Part shown: one piece after another, positions 36,567 through 43,894 of the stretch
How the letters are laid out: every line of letters starts with the position of its first letter
How positions within the stretch are numbered: position 1 is the stretch's first letter
Origin: Gemmatimonadota bacterium
Lineage (GTDB): Bacteria > JAAXHH01
Length of the DNA stretch: 64,000 nucleotides
Reading direction: 5' to 3'
Assembly: GCA_026705925.1 (NCBI GenBank)
Contig: JAPOZT010000014.1
Span: forward strand, 50,536 to 114,535
Made by a program: the position numbers and the translations under genes
Notes under the pieces: generated by a model
What the model was told of the DNA's origin: nothing
Seen by the model: the letters and a program-made list of their open reading frames with translations, nothing else
Database searches by the model: none

Positions 36567-37355
36567 CTATCCCGTCGTCACTACCGTTCCGAAAACACTT
36601 TCTTCCGACGCCAGTTCCTTCCGCAGCGTTCCGGCCCCCTGCCATGCGATGATGCGGGCGCGGCGGACGCCATAGGACAGGCACTCGAGGGCGGAGCGGA
36701 CCTTGGGAATCATCCCGCCCGTGATCTCGCCCGCTTCGATCAGCGCATCGGCCAGTTCGGGAGTCAACTTGCGAACGGGCCGGCCGTCGGACCGGTGGAT
36801 GCCGGCCACGTCCGATATGAACACGATGTCGTCGCCGGCCACGGCCCGGGCGATGTCCAGCGCGGCGTGGTCCGCGTTGACGTTGTAGGTCTCCCCGTTG
36901 ACGCCCCCCGAGATGGGGGAGACGACCGGCGTGACGTGGTTCGACGCACAGAGATCGAAAAGTGCGGTATTCACCTCGACGATCTCTCCCACGAAGCCGA
37001 TGTCCACGCCATCCTCCCGGTACTTCTCCGCCCGCAGCAGGCCCATGTCCTTCCCGCTTACGCCGAGGGCGTTCACCCCACAGTGCTGGAAGCGCGAGAC
37101 CAGTTCCTTGTTGACCTTGCCCGACAGGACCATCTCCACGATTTCGACCATGTCGCCGTCCGTGACCCGGAGGCCGTTCACGAAGGTGAACTCCTTACCG
37201 AGCAGCTCCAGGTACCGGCCGATCTCCGCGCCGCCGCCGTGGACGATGATAGGGAAGACGTCCGGCAGGTCCCGAAGGTCGGCGGCCAGCTCCTCGATCA
37301 CGCCGTCCTGCTCGATCGTCGCGCCGCCGAGTTTTACCACGATGTTTTGTGCCAT
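36567..37355 (-). CDS. argB: Acetylglutamate kinase
   Basis: 262 residues; the ATG is one base after the argC stop. Amino-acid kinase fold: KLGGATIEQ, FPIIVHGGGAEIGRYLE, YNVNADHAALDIARAV, VFISDVAGI and GGMIPKV. It phosphorylates N-acetylglutamate. The shorter N-terminus, without the arginine-sensing helix of feedback-sensitive forms, suggests control mainly at transcription (inference). Confidence 0.93.
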   Translation of the reverse strand: MAQNIVVKLGGATIEQDGVIEELAADLRDLPDVFPIIVHGGGAEIGRYLELLGKEFTFVNGLRVTDGDMVEIVEMVLSGKVNKELVSRFQHCGVNALGVSGKDMGLLRAEKYREDGVDIGFVGEIVEVNTALFDLCASNHVTPVVSPISGGVNGETYNVNADHAALDIARAVAGDDIVFISDVAGIHRSDGRPVRKLTPELADALIEAGEITGGMIPKVRSALECLSYGVRRARIIAWQGAGTLRKELASEESVFGTVVTTG

Positions 37356-37356
37356 A

Positions 37357-38376
37357 CTAGATCAGCCCCGTCGTTTCGTCCAGGCCGCTCATGACATTCA
37401 CGTTCTGCAGCGCCTGACCGGCGGCGCCCTTGACCAGGTTGTCGATGGCGGACGTGACGATGGCCAGGTCCGATCCGTCCACGCGGTCGACGCGCAGGTC
37501 GCAGTAGTTCGTCCAGGTCACGAAACGGGTCTCGGGATAGCCGGAATGCGACAGCCGGATGAAAGGCTCCCCTTCATAGCGCTGCTCGTACAGGGCCGCC
37601 AGGTCACCTTGGGTCGCGCCGTTCTTCACGCGCACATAGGTCGTCGCCAGGATGCCCCGGCTCATGGGCGTCAGGTGAGGCGAAAAAACCACGTAGGACC
37701 GAGCATCGGAGAACCTGGACAGTTCCTGCTCGATTTCCCCCACGTGACGGTGCGAATGGCCGATATTGTACGGCGTGATGCTGTCGTTCACCTCCACGTA
37801 GAGATTGCGCAGCTTCAGGCCCCGGCCGGCGCCGCTGACGCCCGACTTGGCGTCCACGATGATCTGCCCGGCTTCGATCACGCCCTCTTCGAGCAGCGGA
37901 GCCAGGCCGAGGATCACGCCGGTGGGATAACATCCGGGATTGCCCACGAGATCGGCCGTCCGTATGCGGTCCCGGTTCAGTTCGGGAATCCCGTAGACCG
38001 CCGCATTGAGGAGCGACGGTGCGGTGTGTGGGCGGTTGTACCAGGACGTGTATACCTCCGGATCGTCGAAGCGGAAATCGGAACTGACGTCCACGACGCG
38101 CACGCCCCGGTCCAAGAAGGCGCCGACCCGGTCCATGGCCACCCCGTCCGGCGTGCAGAAACAGACCACGTCAGCGGGTTCGTCCGCAATGTCGTCCAGG
38201 GATCTCAGCGTGATGTCCCGGTCCGGATCCACACGGGGAAAGACCTCGCCGAGTTTCTGGCCGGTGTACTGTTCCGAAGTGGCGAACGCGATCTCGATGT
38301 CCGGATGCCGCGACGCCAGCCGGTACAGTTCCATGCCCGTGTATCCTGTCGCACCGATGATGCCCAGTCTGATCAT
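37357..38376 (-). CDS. argC: N-acetyl-gamma-glutamyl-phosphate reductase
   Basis: 339 residues from the ATG at 38376 (GAAGG upstream); the frame is open further upstream but inside argR. Rossmann motif GIIGATGYTGMELYRLASRH, catalytic cysteine in VGNPGCYPTG, and SGVSGAGRG. It reduces acetylglutamyl phosphate to the semialdehyde. It overlaps argR by 4 nt. Confidence 0.95.
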   Translation of the reverse strand: MIRLGIIGATGYTGMELYRLASRHPDIEIAFATSEQYTGQKLGEVFPRVDPDRDITLRSLDDIADEPADVVCFCTPDGVAMDRVGAFLDRGVRVVDVSSDFRFDDPEVYTSWYNRPHTAPSLLNAAVYGIPELNRDRIRTADLVGNPGCYPTGVILGLAPLLEEGVIEAGQIIVDAKSGVSGAGRGLKLRNLYVEVNDSITPYNIGHSHRHVGEIEQELSRFSDARSYVVFSPHLTPMSRGILATTYVRVKNGATQGDLAALYEQRYEGEPFIRLSHSGYPETRFVTWTNYCDLRVDRVDGSDLAIVTSAIDNLVKGAAGQALQNVNVMSGLDETTGLI

Positions 38377-38849
38377 GTACCTTCTCTCTTCTGCTTCATG
38401 ATGGCCTCGACGCGTCGCAGCGTTTTCCCGGCATGGGCGGTCGACTTGGTGACCAGGAGAATCGTGTTCTCGCCCGCGACACTGCCCACGATCTCCGGCC
38501 ATTCCGCCTGGTCGATGGCCTCGCACACCCCGGACGCATGGCCGGCGGAGGTCTGCAGGACGACCTGGTTCATCGCGTCGTCTGCACTGACGACGAAATC
38601 CCGGATTTCCCGTTCGACCAGTTCGTCCTGGGTCTCCACCGAGTAGTAACGCGGCAGCACGTATTTGTACTGCCCGTCCGCGAGACGCGTCTTGATGACG
38701 TGCAGTTCCTTGAAATCCTTGGACAGTGTCCCCTGGTTGACGTCGATTCCTTCCGTGTGCAGGGCCGCGATCACCTCCTTGTGCGTATGGAAGTGCCCCC
38801 GCTCGATGAGTGATCGTATGGTTCCCTGGCGCTGGTGCTTGGCGTTCAT
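38373..38849 (-). CDS. argR: Arginine repressor ArgR
   Basis: 158 residues. An N-terminal winged helix (IRSLIERGHFHTHKEVIAAL; VNQGTLSKDFKELHVIKTR) binds operators. The C-terminal oligomerisation domain has the arginine-binding GENTILLVT region. It is the first gene of argRCBDH-argA. Candidate ARG boxes and a promoter lie directly upstream, so autoregulation of the whole operon is expected. Confidence 0.93.
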   Translation of the reverse strand: MNAKHQRQGTIRSLIERGHFHTHKEVIAALHTEGIDVNQGTLSKDFKELHVIKTRLADGQYKYVLPRYYSVETQDELVEREIRDFVVSADDAMNQVVLQTSAGHASGVCEAIDQAEWPEIVGSVAGENTILLVTKSTAHAGKTLRRVEAIMKQKREGT

Positions 38850-38859
38850 GATGGATTAA

Positions 38860-38891
38860 GAATATTTATATTTAATTAAGAATTATTATTC
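38860..38891 (-). promoter_or_regulatory. Two candidate ARG boxes in front of argR
   Basis: GAATTATTATTC (38880-38891) fits the ArgR half-site pattern GAAT-wwww-ATTC exactly. GAATATTTATAT (38860-38871) is a partial second copy 20 bp away, close to the 21-bp spacing of paired ARG boxes. They lie between the -10 element and the argR start. Confidence 0.65.
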
Positions 38892-38908
38892 CATTCTTGC
38901 ACGGACGC

Positions 38909-38936
38909 AATATAGGCAGGATTAGAAGTTCGTCAA
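38909..38936 (-). promoter_or_regulatory. Promoter of the arg operon
   Basis: Minus-strand TTGACG (38931-38936), 16-nt spacer, TATATT (38909-38914, 5/6). Transcription would start near 38902, just upstream of the ARG boxes. Confidence 0.65.
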
Positions 38937-38988
38937 GAAAAAACATCGCCTATCGACCAATTATGTATTGGAGCGGTTCAAGTCCAGG

Positions 38989-39017
38989 TTGACAAACCAG
39001 CAAGAGGTTGTTATTTT
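38989..39017 (+). promoter_or_regulatory. Promoter of vapBC
   Basis: TTGACA (38989-38994), 17-nt spacer, TATTTT (39012-39017). Confidence 0.7.
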
Positions 39018-39020
39018 AGG

Positions 39021-39047
39021 TATGAAATCATGAGTACGTATTTCATA
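39021..39047 (+). promoter_or_regulatory. Operator-like palindrome of vapBC
   Basis: Perfect arms TATGAAAT (39021-39028) and ATTTCATA (39040-39047) with an 11-bp spacer, located just after the -10 box and 10 bp before the antitoxin start. AbrB-type antitoxins bind such repeats for autoregulation (family knowledge). Confidence 0.65.
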
Positions 39048-39057
39048 TGGAGAAAAT

Positions 39058-39273
39058 ATGAAAATCTCAGAACGCGGACAGATAACCATACCTAAACGGC
39101 TGAGAGACCGATTCGGAATGCATCATGATGTAGAAGTAGTCATTACGCCTACGGAGAAGGGATTGCTGATCCAGAAGCGAGCATCATCCCAACACCCGGT
39201 GGATCGCGTCTACGGCATTTTGGGCACTGGTGGGAATACAGACGAATACATCGAAGAGATCCGGGGAAGATGA
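39058..39273 (+). CDS. vapB: AbrB/SpoVT-type antitoxin (VapB)
   Basis: 71 residues; GGAG seven bases upstream. The swapped-hairpin DNA-binding domain is seen in MKISERGQITIPKRLRDRFG. The C-terminal part (VYGILGTGGNTDEYIEEIRG) is the toxin-wrapping tail. It overlaps the PIN toxin gene by 4 nt (ATGA). It neutralises VapC and represses its own promoter. Confidence 0.92.
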   Translation: MKISERGQITIPKRLRDRFGMHHDVEVVITPTEKGLLIQKRASSQHPVDRVYGILGTGGNTDEYIEEIRGR

Positions 39274-39665
39274 TCACTGCTGTCGACACAAACATCCTGT
39301 TGGACGTGTTTCATTCAGACAGCTTTTATGGATCGCAGTCCAGAGAAGCAATGCGTGAAGCCTTTGACAGAGGCGGAATACTCGTTTGCGACTTGGTTTA
39401 CGCGGAGCTCGTACCGACTTTCAAGGACCGGGACACCCTGGATGGCGCCTTGCGAGAGTTAGGAGCGAGATCGTCCCCCATCGATACGGAAATTGCTTTC
39501 GAAGCGGGGTTGCGCTGGATGCGGTACCGGCAGGCGGGGGGACCCAGGGATCGGATCATCACAGACTTCCTCATCGGCGCTCACGCAATGGTTTCCGCAG
39601 ACGCCTTTCTTACCAGAGATCGCGGTTTTTACGAGACCTATTTCCCGGAATTGAGTGAGAATTGA
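39270..39665 (+). CDS. vapC: PIN-domain ribonuclease toxin (VapC)
   Basis: 131 residues. The acidic residues of the PIN active site are intact: Asp6 (AVDTNIL), Glu46 (VYAELVP), Asp99 (TDFLIGAHA) and Asp117 (LTRDRGF). VapC toxins cleave tRNA or rRNA to stop translation. Base composition of the pair is slightly more AT-rich than the flanking arg and moa genes. Confidence 0.93.
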   Translation: MITAVDTNILLDVFHSDSFYGSQSREAMREAFDRGGILVCDLVYAELVPTFKDRDTLDGALRELGARSSPIDTEIAFEAGLRWMRYRQAGGPRDRIITDFLIGAHAMVSADAFLTRDRGFYETYFPELSEN

Positions 39666-39695
39666 CGTTTGGCATATACCTAGTCAGATACCGCA

Positions 39696-40187
39696 CTACC
39701 CCGGACGCTCCCACCCGGGCCGCCTGAACGCCCCGGACCTGCCGCCTTCCTTCTCCACCAGCAGGATGGAGGCGATCTCCATGGTCCGGTCCACGGCCTT
39801 GCACATGTCGTAGAGGGTCAGGGCGGCCACGGAGACGGCCGTCAGGGCCTCCATTTCCACGCCGGTCCTGCCGGACGCGACGGCCGTGGCCAGAAGGCCT
39901 ATCCTGCCCGCGTCCTCGTTCAGGGTGATGTCGATCTCCACGTGGGTCAGCGGGATGGGATGGCACATGGGGATAAGGTCGCCCGTCTTCTTCGCCGCCG
40001 AGATGCCCGCGATCTTCGCCGTGGTCAGCACGTCGCCCTTGCCCATCTCGTCGGCGGAGATCTTCCGGATCGTCTCGGTCCTGGCTCTCACTTCGCCGTA
40101 GGCCACCGCCCGCCGTTCCGTAACCGGTTTCTCCGTCACGTCCACCATGCGGACGCGTCCTTTTTCATCGAGGTGCGAGAGATCCAT
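39696..40187 (-). CDS. moaC: Cyclic pyranopterin monophosphate synthase MoaC
   Basis: 163 residues from the ATG at 40187 (GGAG five bases upstream). It converts 3',8-cH2GTP to cyclic pyranopterin monophosphate in molybdenum cofactor synthesis. Motifs: MVDVTEKPVTERRAVA, AKKTGDLIPMCHPIPLTHV and GVEMEALTAVSVAALTLYDM with the catalytic Lys in CKAVD. It overlaps the S-component gene by about 23 nt. No other moa gene is in the window. Confidence 0.95.
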   Translation of the reverse strand: MDLSHLDEKGRVRMVDVTEKPVTERRAVAYGEVRARTETIRKISADEMGKGDVLTTAKIAGISAAKKTGDLIPMCHPIPLTHVEIDITLNEDAGRIGLLATAVASGRTGVEMEALTAVSVAALTLYDMCKAVDRTMEIASILLVEKEGGRSGAFRRPGWERPG

Positions 40188-40773
40188 AATCACTCCGTTT
40201 CAAGGCGTTTCTCAACAGGACGGACAGGGGCAGGGCCACCACGACCGCCACGCCGGCCTGCACCAGGTTGCCCGGGATCTCCGTCAGCGCGGCGATGCCG
40301 CCGAACAGGACCGACCCGGCCAGGTAGTAACCGGTAACCATCCAGACGCCGCCCACCAGCACGGCTGCGAAGGCCGCGATCCGGTCGGGATGGCGACCGC
40401 CCAAGGTGCCCCCAGCATCCGACTTGACCAGTCCGCCCTGGTCGTCCAGTCCGCCCTGGCTGTCCCGACCGCCCCGGGTGCCCCAGAACGCGATCGATCC
40501 GACCAGGATCCCCTCAATCCCCTTGATGACGAGCGTCCAGGGCGCCCAGATGAAGTAGCCGCCCAGTGCGTCGGCCAGGGCGGAACCGACCCCGCCCGCG
40601 AGACCGCCGATGCGCCATCCGAAGACGAGGGCGAGGGTGAACAGCAGCCCGTCGCCGAGATTGATGTATCCCTGCGTGGCCGGATTGGGGATGCGTATGA
40701 CAAAGGTCGCCAGCGTCACGAGCGCGATCGAGAGCGCGGCCAGCGTCAACCTGCGTACCGGAACAGCGGCCAT
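40165..40773 (-). CDS. ECF transporter S component
   Basis: 202 residues, starting at ATG 40773 (a GTG nine bases earlier is possible). About six hydrophobic helices; LTLAALSIALVTLATFVIRI at the N-terminus and the INLGDGLLFTLALVFG motif are typical of ECF substrate-binding S components (ThiT/RibU/QueT-like superfamily). A soluble Gly/Arg-rich insertion lies near the middle. The vitamin or metal substrate is unknown. It lacks a local A or T component; a double ATPase occurs 18 kb away at 58965-60773. Confidence 0.75.
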   Translation of the reverse strand: MAAVPVRRLTLAALSIALVTLATFVIRIPNPATQGYINLGDGLLFTLALVFGWRIGGLAGGVGSALADALGGYFIWAPWTLVIKGIEGILVGSIAFWGTRGGRDSQGGLDDQGGLVKSDAGGTLGGRHPDRIAAFAAVLVGGVWMVTGYYLAGSVLFGGIAALTEIPGNLVQAGVAVVVALPLSVLLRNALKRSDYGSLAPR

Positions 40774-40782
40774 ATCAGGCAC

Positions 40783-41205
40783 CTATCCTTGCCATTGGTA
40801 CAGCATCAGGTACACCAGCACGCCGGTGACGGACACGTACAGCCAGATCGGCAGGGTCCAACGGGCCAGCGGCGCATGGCGTTCGAAACGCCCCTTCAGC
40901 GCATGGCGCAGCGTCAGCACGACCATGGGCACGATGGCCGTGGCCAGGATCGTGTGGCTGATGAGGATGGTGAAATAGACGTAACGAGTCCATCCCTCGC
41001 CGGTGAAGGGCGTGCTTCCGTGGTTGAAATGGTAAATCAGATAGGTGGTGAGAAACAGTACGGACGCGGCGACCGCACCCAGCATGCACGTCCTGTGCGC
41101 GGCGACGTTCCGTTTCCTGATGTTGATGTAGCCCGCGACCAGGAAAGCCGCGCTGGTCGAGTTCAGGCAGGCGTTCACCAGGGGCAGGTCCGTTATTTCC
41201 AGCAT
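40783..41205 (-). CDS. DUF420 family membrane protein (CtaM/YozB-like)
   Basis: 140 residues with four membrane segments (VAASVLFLTTYLIYHF; FTILISHTILATAIVPM) and conserved histidines (AHRTCMLG; ISHTILA; RHAPLARWTLPIW). DUF420 proteins are encoded next to heme A/O synthesis and caa3 oxidase genes and are implicated in oxidase assembly. Here it stands 4 nt after heme O synthase. Confidence 0.82.
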   Translation of the reverse strand: MLEITDLPLVNACLNSTSAAFLVAGYINIRKRNVAAHRTCMLGAVAASVLFLTTYLIYHFNHGSTPFTGEGWTRYVYFTILISHTILATAIVPMVVLTLRHALKGRFERHAPLARWTLPIWLYVSVTGVLVYLMLYQWQG

Positions 41206-41208
41206 GCT

Positions 41209-42054
41209 TTACACCTTGTCATAGGCCATCACGGAGAACTGGACCAGCAGGAACACCAGCGACGCAATGAACAGGTTCCTTGCCGAAGCCTGGGTCCGGG
41301 TCACGGTCAGGTGGATGGCGAAAGCGAGCAGTCCAAGTCCGGCCGCGAAAGCCGCGTAGAAATAGACGACCCCCGAGATGCCCAGTATGGTCGGGACCAG
41401 GCTGAAGGCGGTCAGGGCCAGGCAGTTGATCAGGATCTGCACGCTCGTAAACCGGCCGTCGGGATCGACGGCGGGCAGCAGTTGAAACCCAGCGCGGGCG
41501 TAGTCTTCGCGAAAGAGCCAGGCCAGCGCGAGGGCGTGGGGCATCTGCCAGAGAAAGAGGATGGCGAACAGGACGCCGGCCTCCAGCCCCAGTTCGTTTC
41601 GGGCGGCCGCCCAACCGGTCACCGGGGGCAACGCGCCCGGGACGGCACCGAACACGGTCGACAGCGTGGTCCGGTGCTTGAGCGGCGTGTAGAGAAACAG
41701 GTAGGTGACGGTGATCAGCGTGGTGACGGCGCAGCTCAGGACGTTGACCACCAGCGCCAGGTACAACAGGCCCGCCACCGTGATGGCCGCGCCGAACCCG
41801 AGGGCCTGCGCGGGCCGAAGTTTCCCGGCGGGAAGCGGACGCTTTCGGGTCCGCCGCATCATGGCGTCCCGGTCTCGCTCCATGAACTGGTTCAGTGCGA
41901 GCGTTCCCCCGGCCGCCAGGGCGGTTCCGGCCAGCGTGTGCAGCAGGCGCAGCCAGTCCACCGGTCCGTCGGACCCCAGGTAGAACCCGACGCAGGTGGT
42001 CAGCACCAGCATGATGACCAGGCCGGGCTTGGTCAGGGCGATGAAGTCCTTCAT
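41209..42054 (-). CDS. ctaB: Protoheme IX farnesyltransferase (heme O synthase)
   Basis: 281 residues with about nine membrane helices. UbiA prenyltransferase fold: first Asp-rich motif NQFMERDRDAMMRRTRKRPL and the second around FREDYARAGFQLLPAVDPDG. It adds a farnesyl group to heme B to make heme O for terminal oxidases, so the organism should have a heme-copper oxidase encoded elsewhere. Confidence 0.93.
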   Translation of the reverse strand: MKDFIALTKPGLVIMLVLTTCVGFYLGSDGPVDWLRLLHTLAGTALAAGGTLALNQFMERDRDAMMRRTRKRPLPAGKLRPAQALGFGAAITVAGLLYLALVVNVLSCAVTTLITVTYLFLYTPLKHRTTLSTVFGAVPGALPPVTGWAAARNELGLEAGVLFAILFLWQMPHALALAWLFREDYARAGFQLLPAVDPDGRFTSVQILINCLALTAFSLVPTILGISGVVYFYAAFAAGLGLLAFAIHLTVTRTQASARNLFIASLVFLLVQFSVMAYDKV

Positions 42055-42063
42055 GGGGCCGAA

Positions 42064-42561
42064 TCAGACAGAGACATTCATGGTCAGCAGGATCAGGCCC
42101 AGCAGCACCGCCGCCGCGAAGAGCACGGCGCCCACGATGCCCGAAGCCCTGGACTTGAACCCGATACTGCCGTCTTCGAGGACCCGGGGTTCCAGGAGCC
42201 GGACCGCATGGTGCACGATCAGCGCGATCACGATCAGGAGCTTGACGGTCATCAGGGCTTCGTAGCCCGGCGGAAGCAGCGGGTACAGCTCGGGCTGGGA
42301 CGACATCGCCCGGGCGGCCACCCCATCCATGATCCGGTTGTACAGGCTGAACGAACCGCTCACGACCAGGATGATAATCGCCGTCCAGGATACCCGGCGG
42401 AATATGGCGCCGGTCCGGCGCATGATCTCCACGCGTTCCTCCGACGCCCTGCCCGACCGGAGCACCGGGGTGAGCGCGACCAGGACGTAGAAGAAACCGC
42501 CCGCCCACAGTACGACGCCCAGTACATGCAGCCACATCCACAGAATCTTGGTATCCAGCAT
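42064..42561 (-). CDS. CopD-like integral membrane protein
   Basis: 165 residues from the ATG at 42561, preceded by GGGAGGAGG. Four membrane segments; WMWLHVLGVVLWAGGFFYVL is the CopD-type first helix with a conserved His, and HHAVRLLEP brings further histidines. Possible roles are copper or heme handling for the oxidase made with the neighbouring ctaB and DUF420 genes. Confidence 0.72.
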   Translation of the reverse strand: MLDTKILWMWLHVLGVVLWAGGFFYVLVALTPVLRSGRASEERVEIMRRTGAIFRRVSWTAIIILVVSGSFSLYNRIMDGVAARAMSSQPELYPLLPPGYEALMTVKLLIVIALIVHHAVRLLEPRVLEDGSIGFKSRASGIVGAVLFAAAVLLGLILLTMNVSV

Positions 42562-42758
42562 TTGCCGTCCTCCTCCCATTCCTCCGGCGGTCCGTGGAAC
42601 GGCCGTGGGACGGCCTTTTGGATCCACGCGCCTTGATACGAGGGCCGCCCATGACGGGAAGCGGCCGTTTAGACTCCTGCAAAAATGCCCGGGACGGGCG
42701 GTCGCTGTCAATCAGTTTTTGGCGGGCCGGAACGGCATCGCGGCCCGGCTGAAAGCAG

Positions 42759-42786
42759 TTGACACTACCTGCCCGCGGACTATAAT
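42759..42786 (+). promoter_or_regulatory. Consensus sigma70 promoter of the ROK/pentose-phosphate operon
   Basis: Perfect TTGACA (42759-42764) and TATAAT (42781-42786) with a 16-nt spacer. It drives the genes from 42892 to 49020. The rest of the 330-base divergent gap holds a GGCCGT/ACGGCC hairpin plus TTTT (42601-42619), a minus-strand TTGACA (42706-42711) without a clear -10, and the duplication at 42838-42897. Confidence 0.82.
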
Positions 42787-42837
42787 TACTGCAAGTTTTA
42801 CGGTTAGCCGGAAAGCGACCGCGAATCCCCGGAGATT

Positions 42838-42897
42838 AACGCTTCGACCCGCGACTATGCCCGGCCAGGACAAACGCTTCGACCCGCGACTATGCCC
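42838..42897. repeat. 25-bp direct repeat (35-bp period) duplicating the ROK start region
   Basis: Identical copies at 42838-42862 and 42873-42897, each containing cgcgactATGccc. The ATG of copy two is the ROK start (42892). The ATG of copy one (42857) is 35 bases upstream, out of frame. Confidence 0.88.
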
Positions 42898-43890
42898 CAG
42901 CCAGACCGGAACGCCCCGTACCTCCTGGGCCATGACATCGGCGGCACCAAGCTCGCCGTGACCGTCGCCGACCGGAACGGGAAGATCCTGCACAAGATCA
43001 GGCGGCCGACCGAAGCCGAACGGGGCCCGCGGGCCGTGGTGGCATCGCTGGTGGACATGTCCCGCGAAGCCATGGCGCGCACCGCGCTCGCCCCGGAGGA
43101 CCTGGCCGGCGTCGGCGTCAGTTGCGGCGGTCCCCTGGACACGGAAACCGGCGTGGTCTTCGCGCCGCCCAATCTGCCGGGCTGGGACGAGGTCCCGCTG
43201 AAGGCGTGGCTGGAAAGCGCGCTCTCTCTGCCGGTTTTCGTCGAGAACGATGCCAACGCCAGTGCCCTGGCGGAGTGGTCTTTCGGGGCCGGCCGGGGCT
43301 GCCGGCACATGGTGTACATGACCATGAGCACCGGTATCGGCGGCGGCATCATCCTCGACGGCCGTCTTTACCGCGGCCCCGGCGACACGGCCGGCGAAGT
43401 GGGGCACATGACCATCGTCGAAAACGGGCCGGTCTGCGGCTGCGGTAAGCGCGGCTGCCTGGAAGCCCTGTGTTCGGGGCCATCGATCGCCAGGCGGGCC
43501 CGGGAGAAGGCGCAGGCGGCACCCGACTCGCGCATGGTCGATCTGGCCGGCGGCGACCCGGCACGCATCATGGCGGAGACCGTCATGGACGCGGCCAGGC
43601 AGGACGATCCCGCCGCCCGGGAAATCGTGGACGAGACGGCGCGGTACATGGCCGTCGGACTGGGGAACATCGTGAACATACTGAACCCGGAGGTCATCGT
43701 CATCGGCACCATCCTGGTCAAGGCGCAGGATCTCTTGCTGGAACCCATCCGCGCGTACCTCCGGCGCGAAACCTGGCCGCGGGTCTACGACACCGTGCGG
43801 GTCGTGCCCGCCGGACTGGGAGACGAAGTGGGAGATCTCGCCGCCATCGCCGTGATCCGGCAGGCGGTACAATCCGAAGGGAGTATCTAG
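42892..43890 (+). CDS. ROK family sugar kinase (glucokinase-like)
   Basis: 332 residues. The ATP phosphate loop GHDIGGTKLAV is at 13-23. The ROK zinc site GHMTIVENGPVCGCGKRGCL lies near residue 170-190 with the C-x-C-G-x2-G-C pattern. It likely phosphorylates glucose or N-acyl hexosamine. As the promoter-proximal gene of an operon with transaldolase, 6-phosphogluconate dehydrogenase and Rpe, glucose seems the best guess. No DNA-binding domain is present, so it is not a ROK repressor. Confidence 0.87.
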   Translation: MPQPDRNAPYLLGHDIGGTKLAVTVADRNGKILHKIRRPTEAERGPRAVVASLVDMSREAMARTALAPEDLAGVGVSCGGPLDTETGVVFAPPNLPGWDEVPLKAWLESALSLPVFVENDANASALAEWSFGAGRGCRHMVYMTMSTGIGGGIILDGRLYRGPGDTAGEVGHMTIVENGPVCGCGKRGCLEALCSGPSIARRAREKAQAAPDSRMVDLAGGDPARIMAETVMDAARQDDPAAREIVDETARYMAVGLGNIVNILNPEVIVIGTILVKAQDLLLEPIRAYLRRETWPRVYDTVRVVPAGLGDEVGDLAAIAVIRQAVQSEGSI

Positions 43891-43894
43891 GGCA

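Noticed and set aside
40147..42636. 829-codon plus-strand open frame
   Set aside because: It runs antisense through moaC, the S component, DUF420, ctaB and the CopD-like gene, all of which have clear family motifs. Its own sequence is Gln/Gly/Arg/His-rich, as expected of an antisense shadow.
42683..42711. Minus-strand TTGACA as a promoter for the CopD-like/ctaB genes
   Set aside because: The matching -10 (GCATTT) is too poor to support the call.
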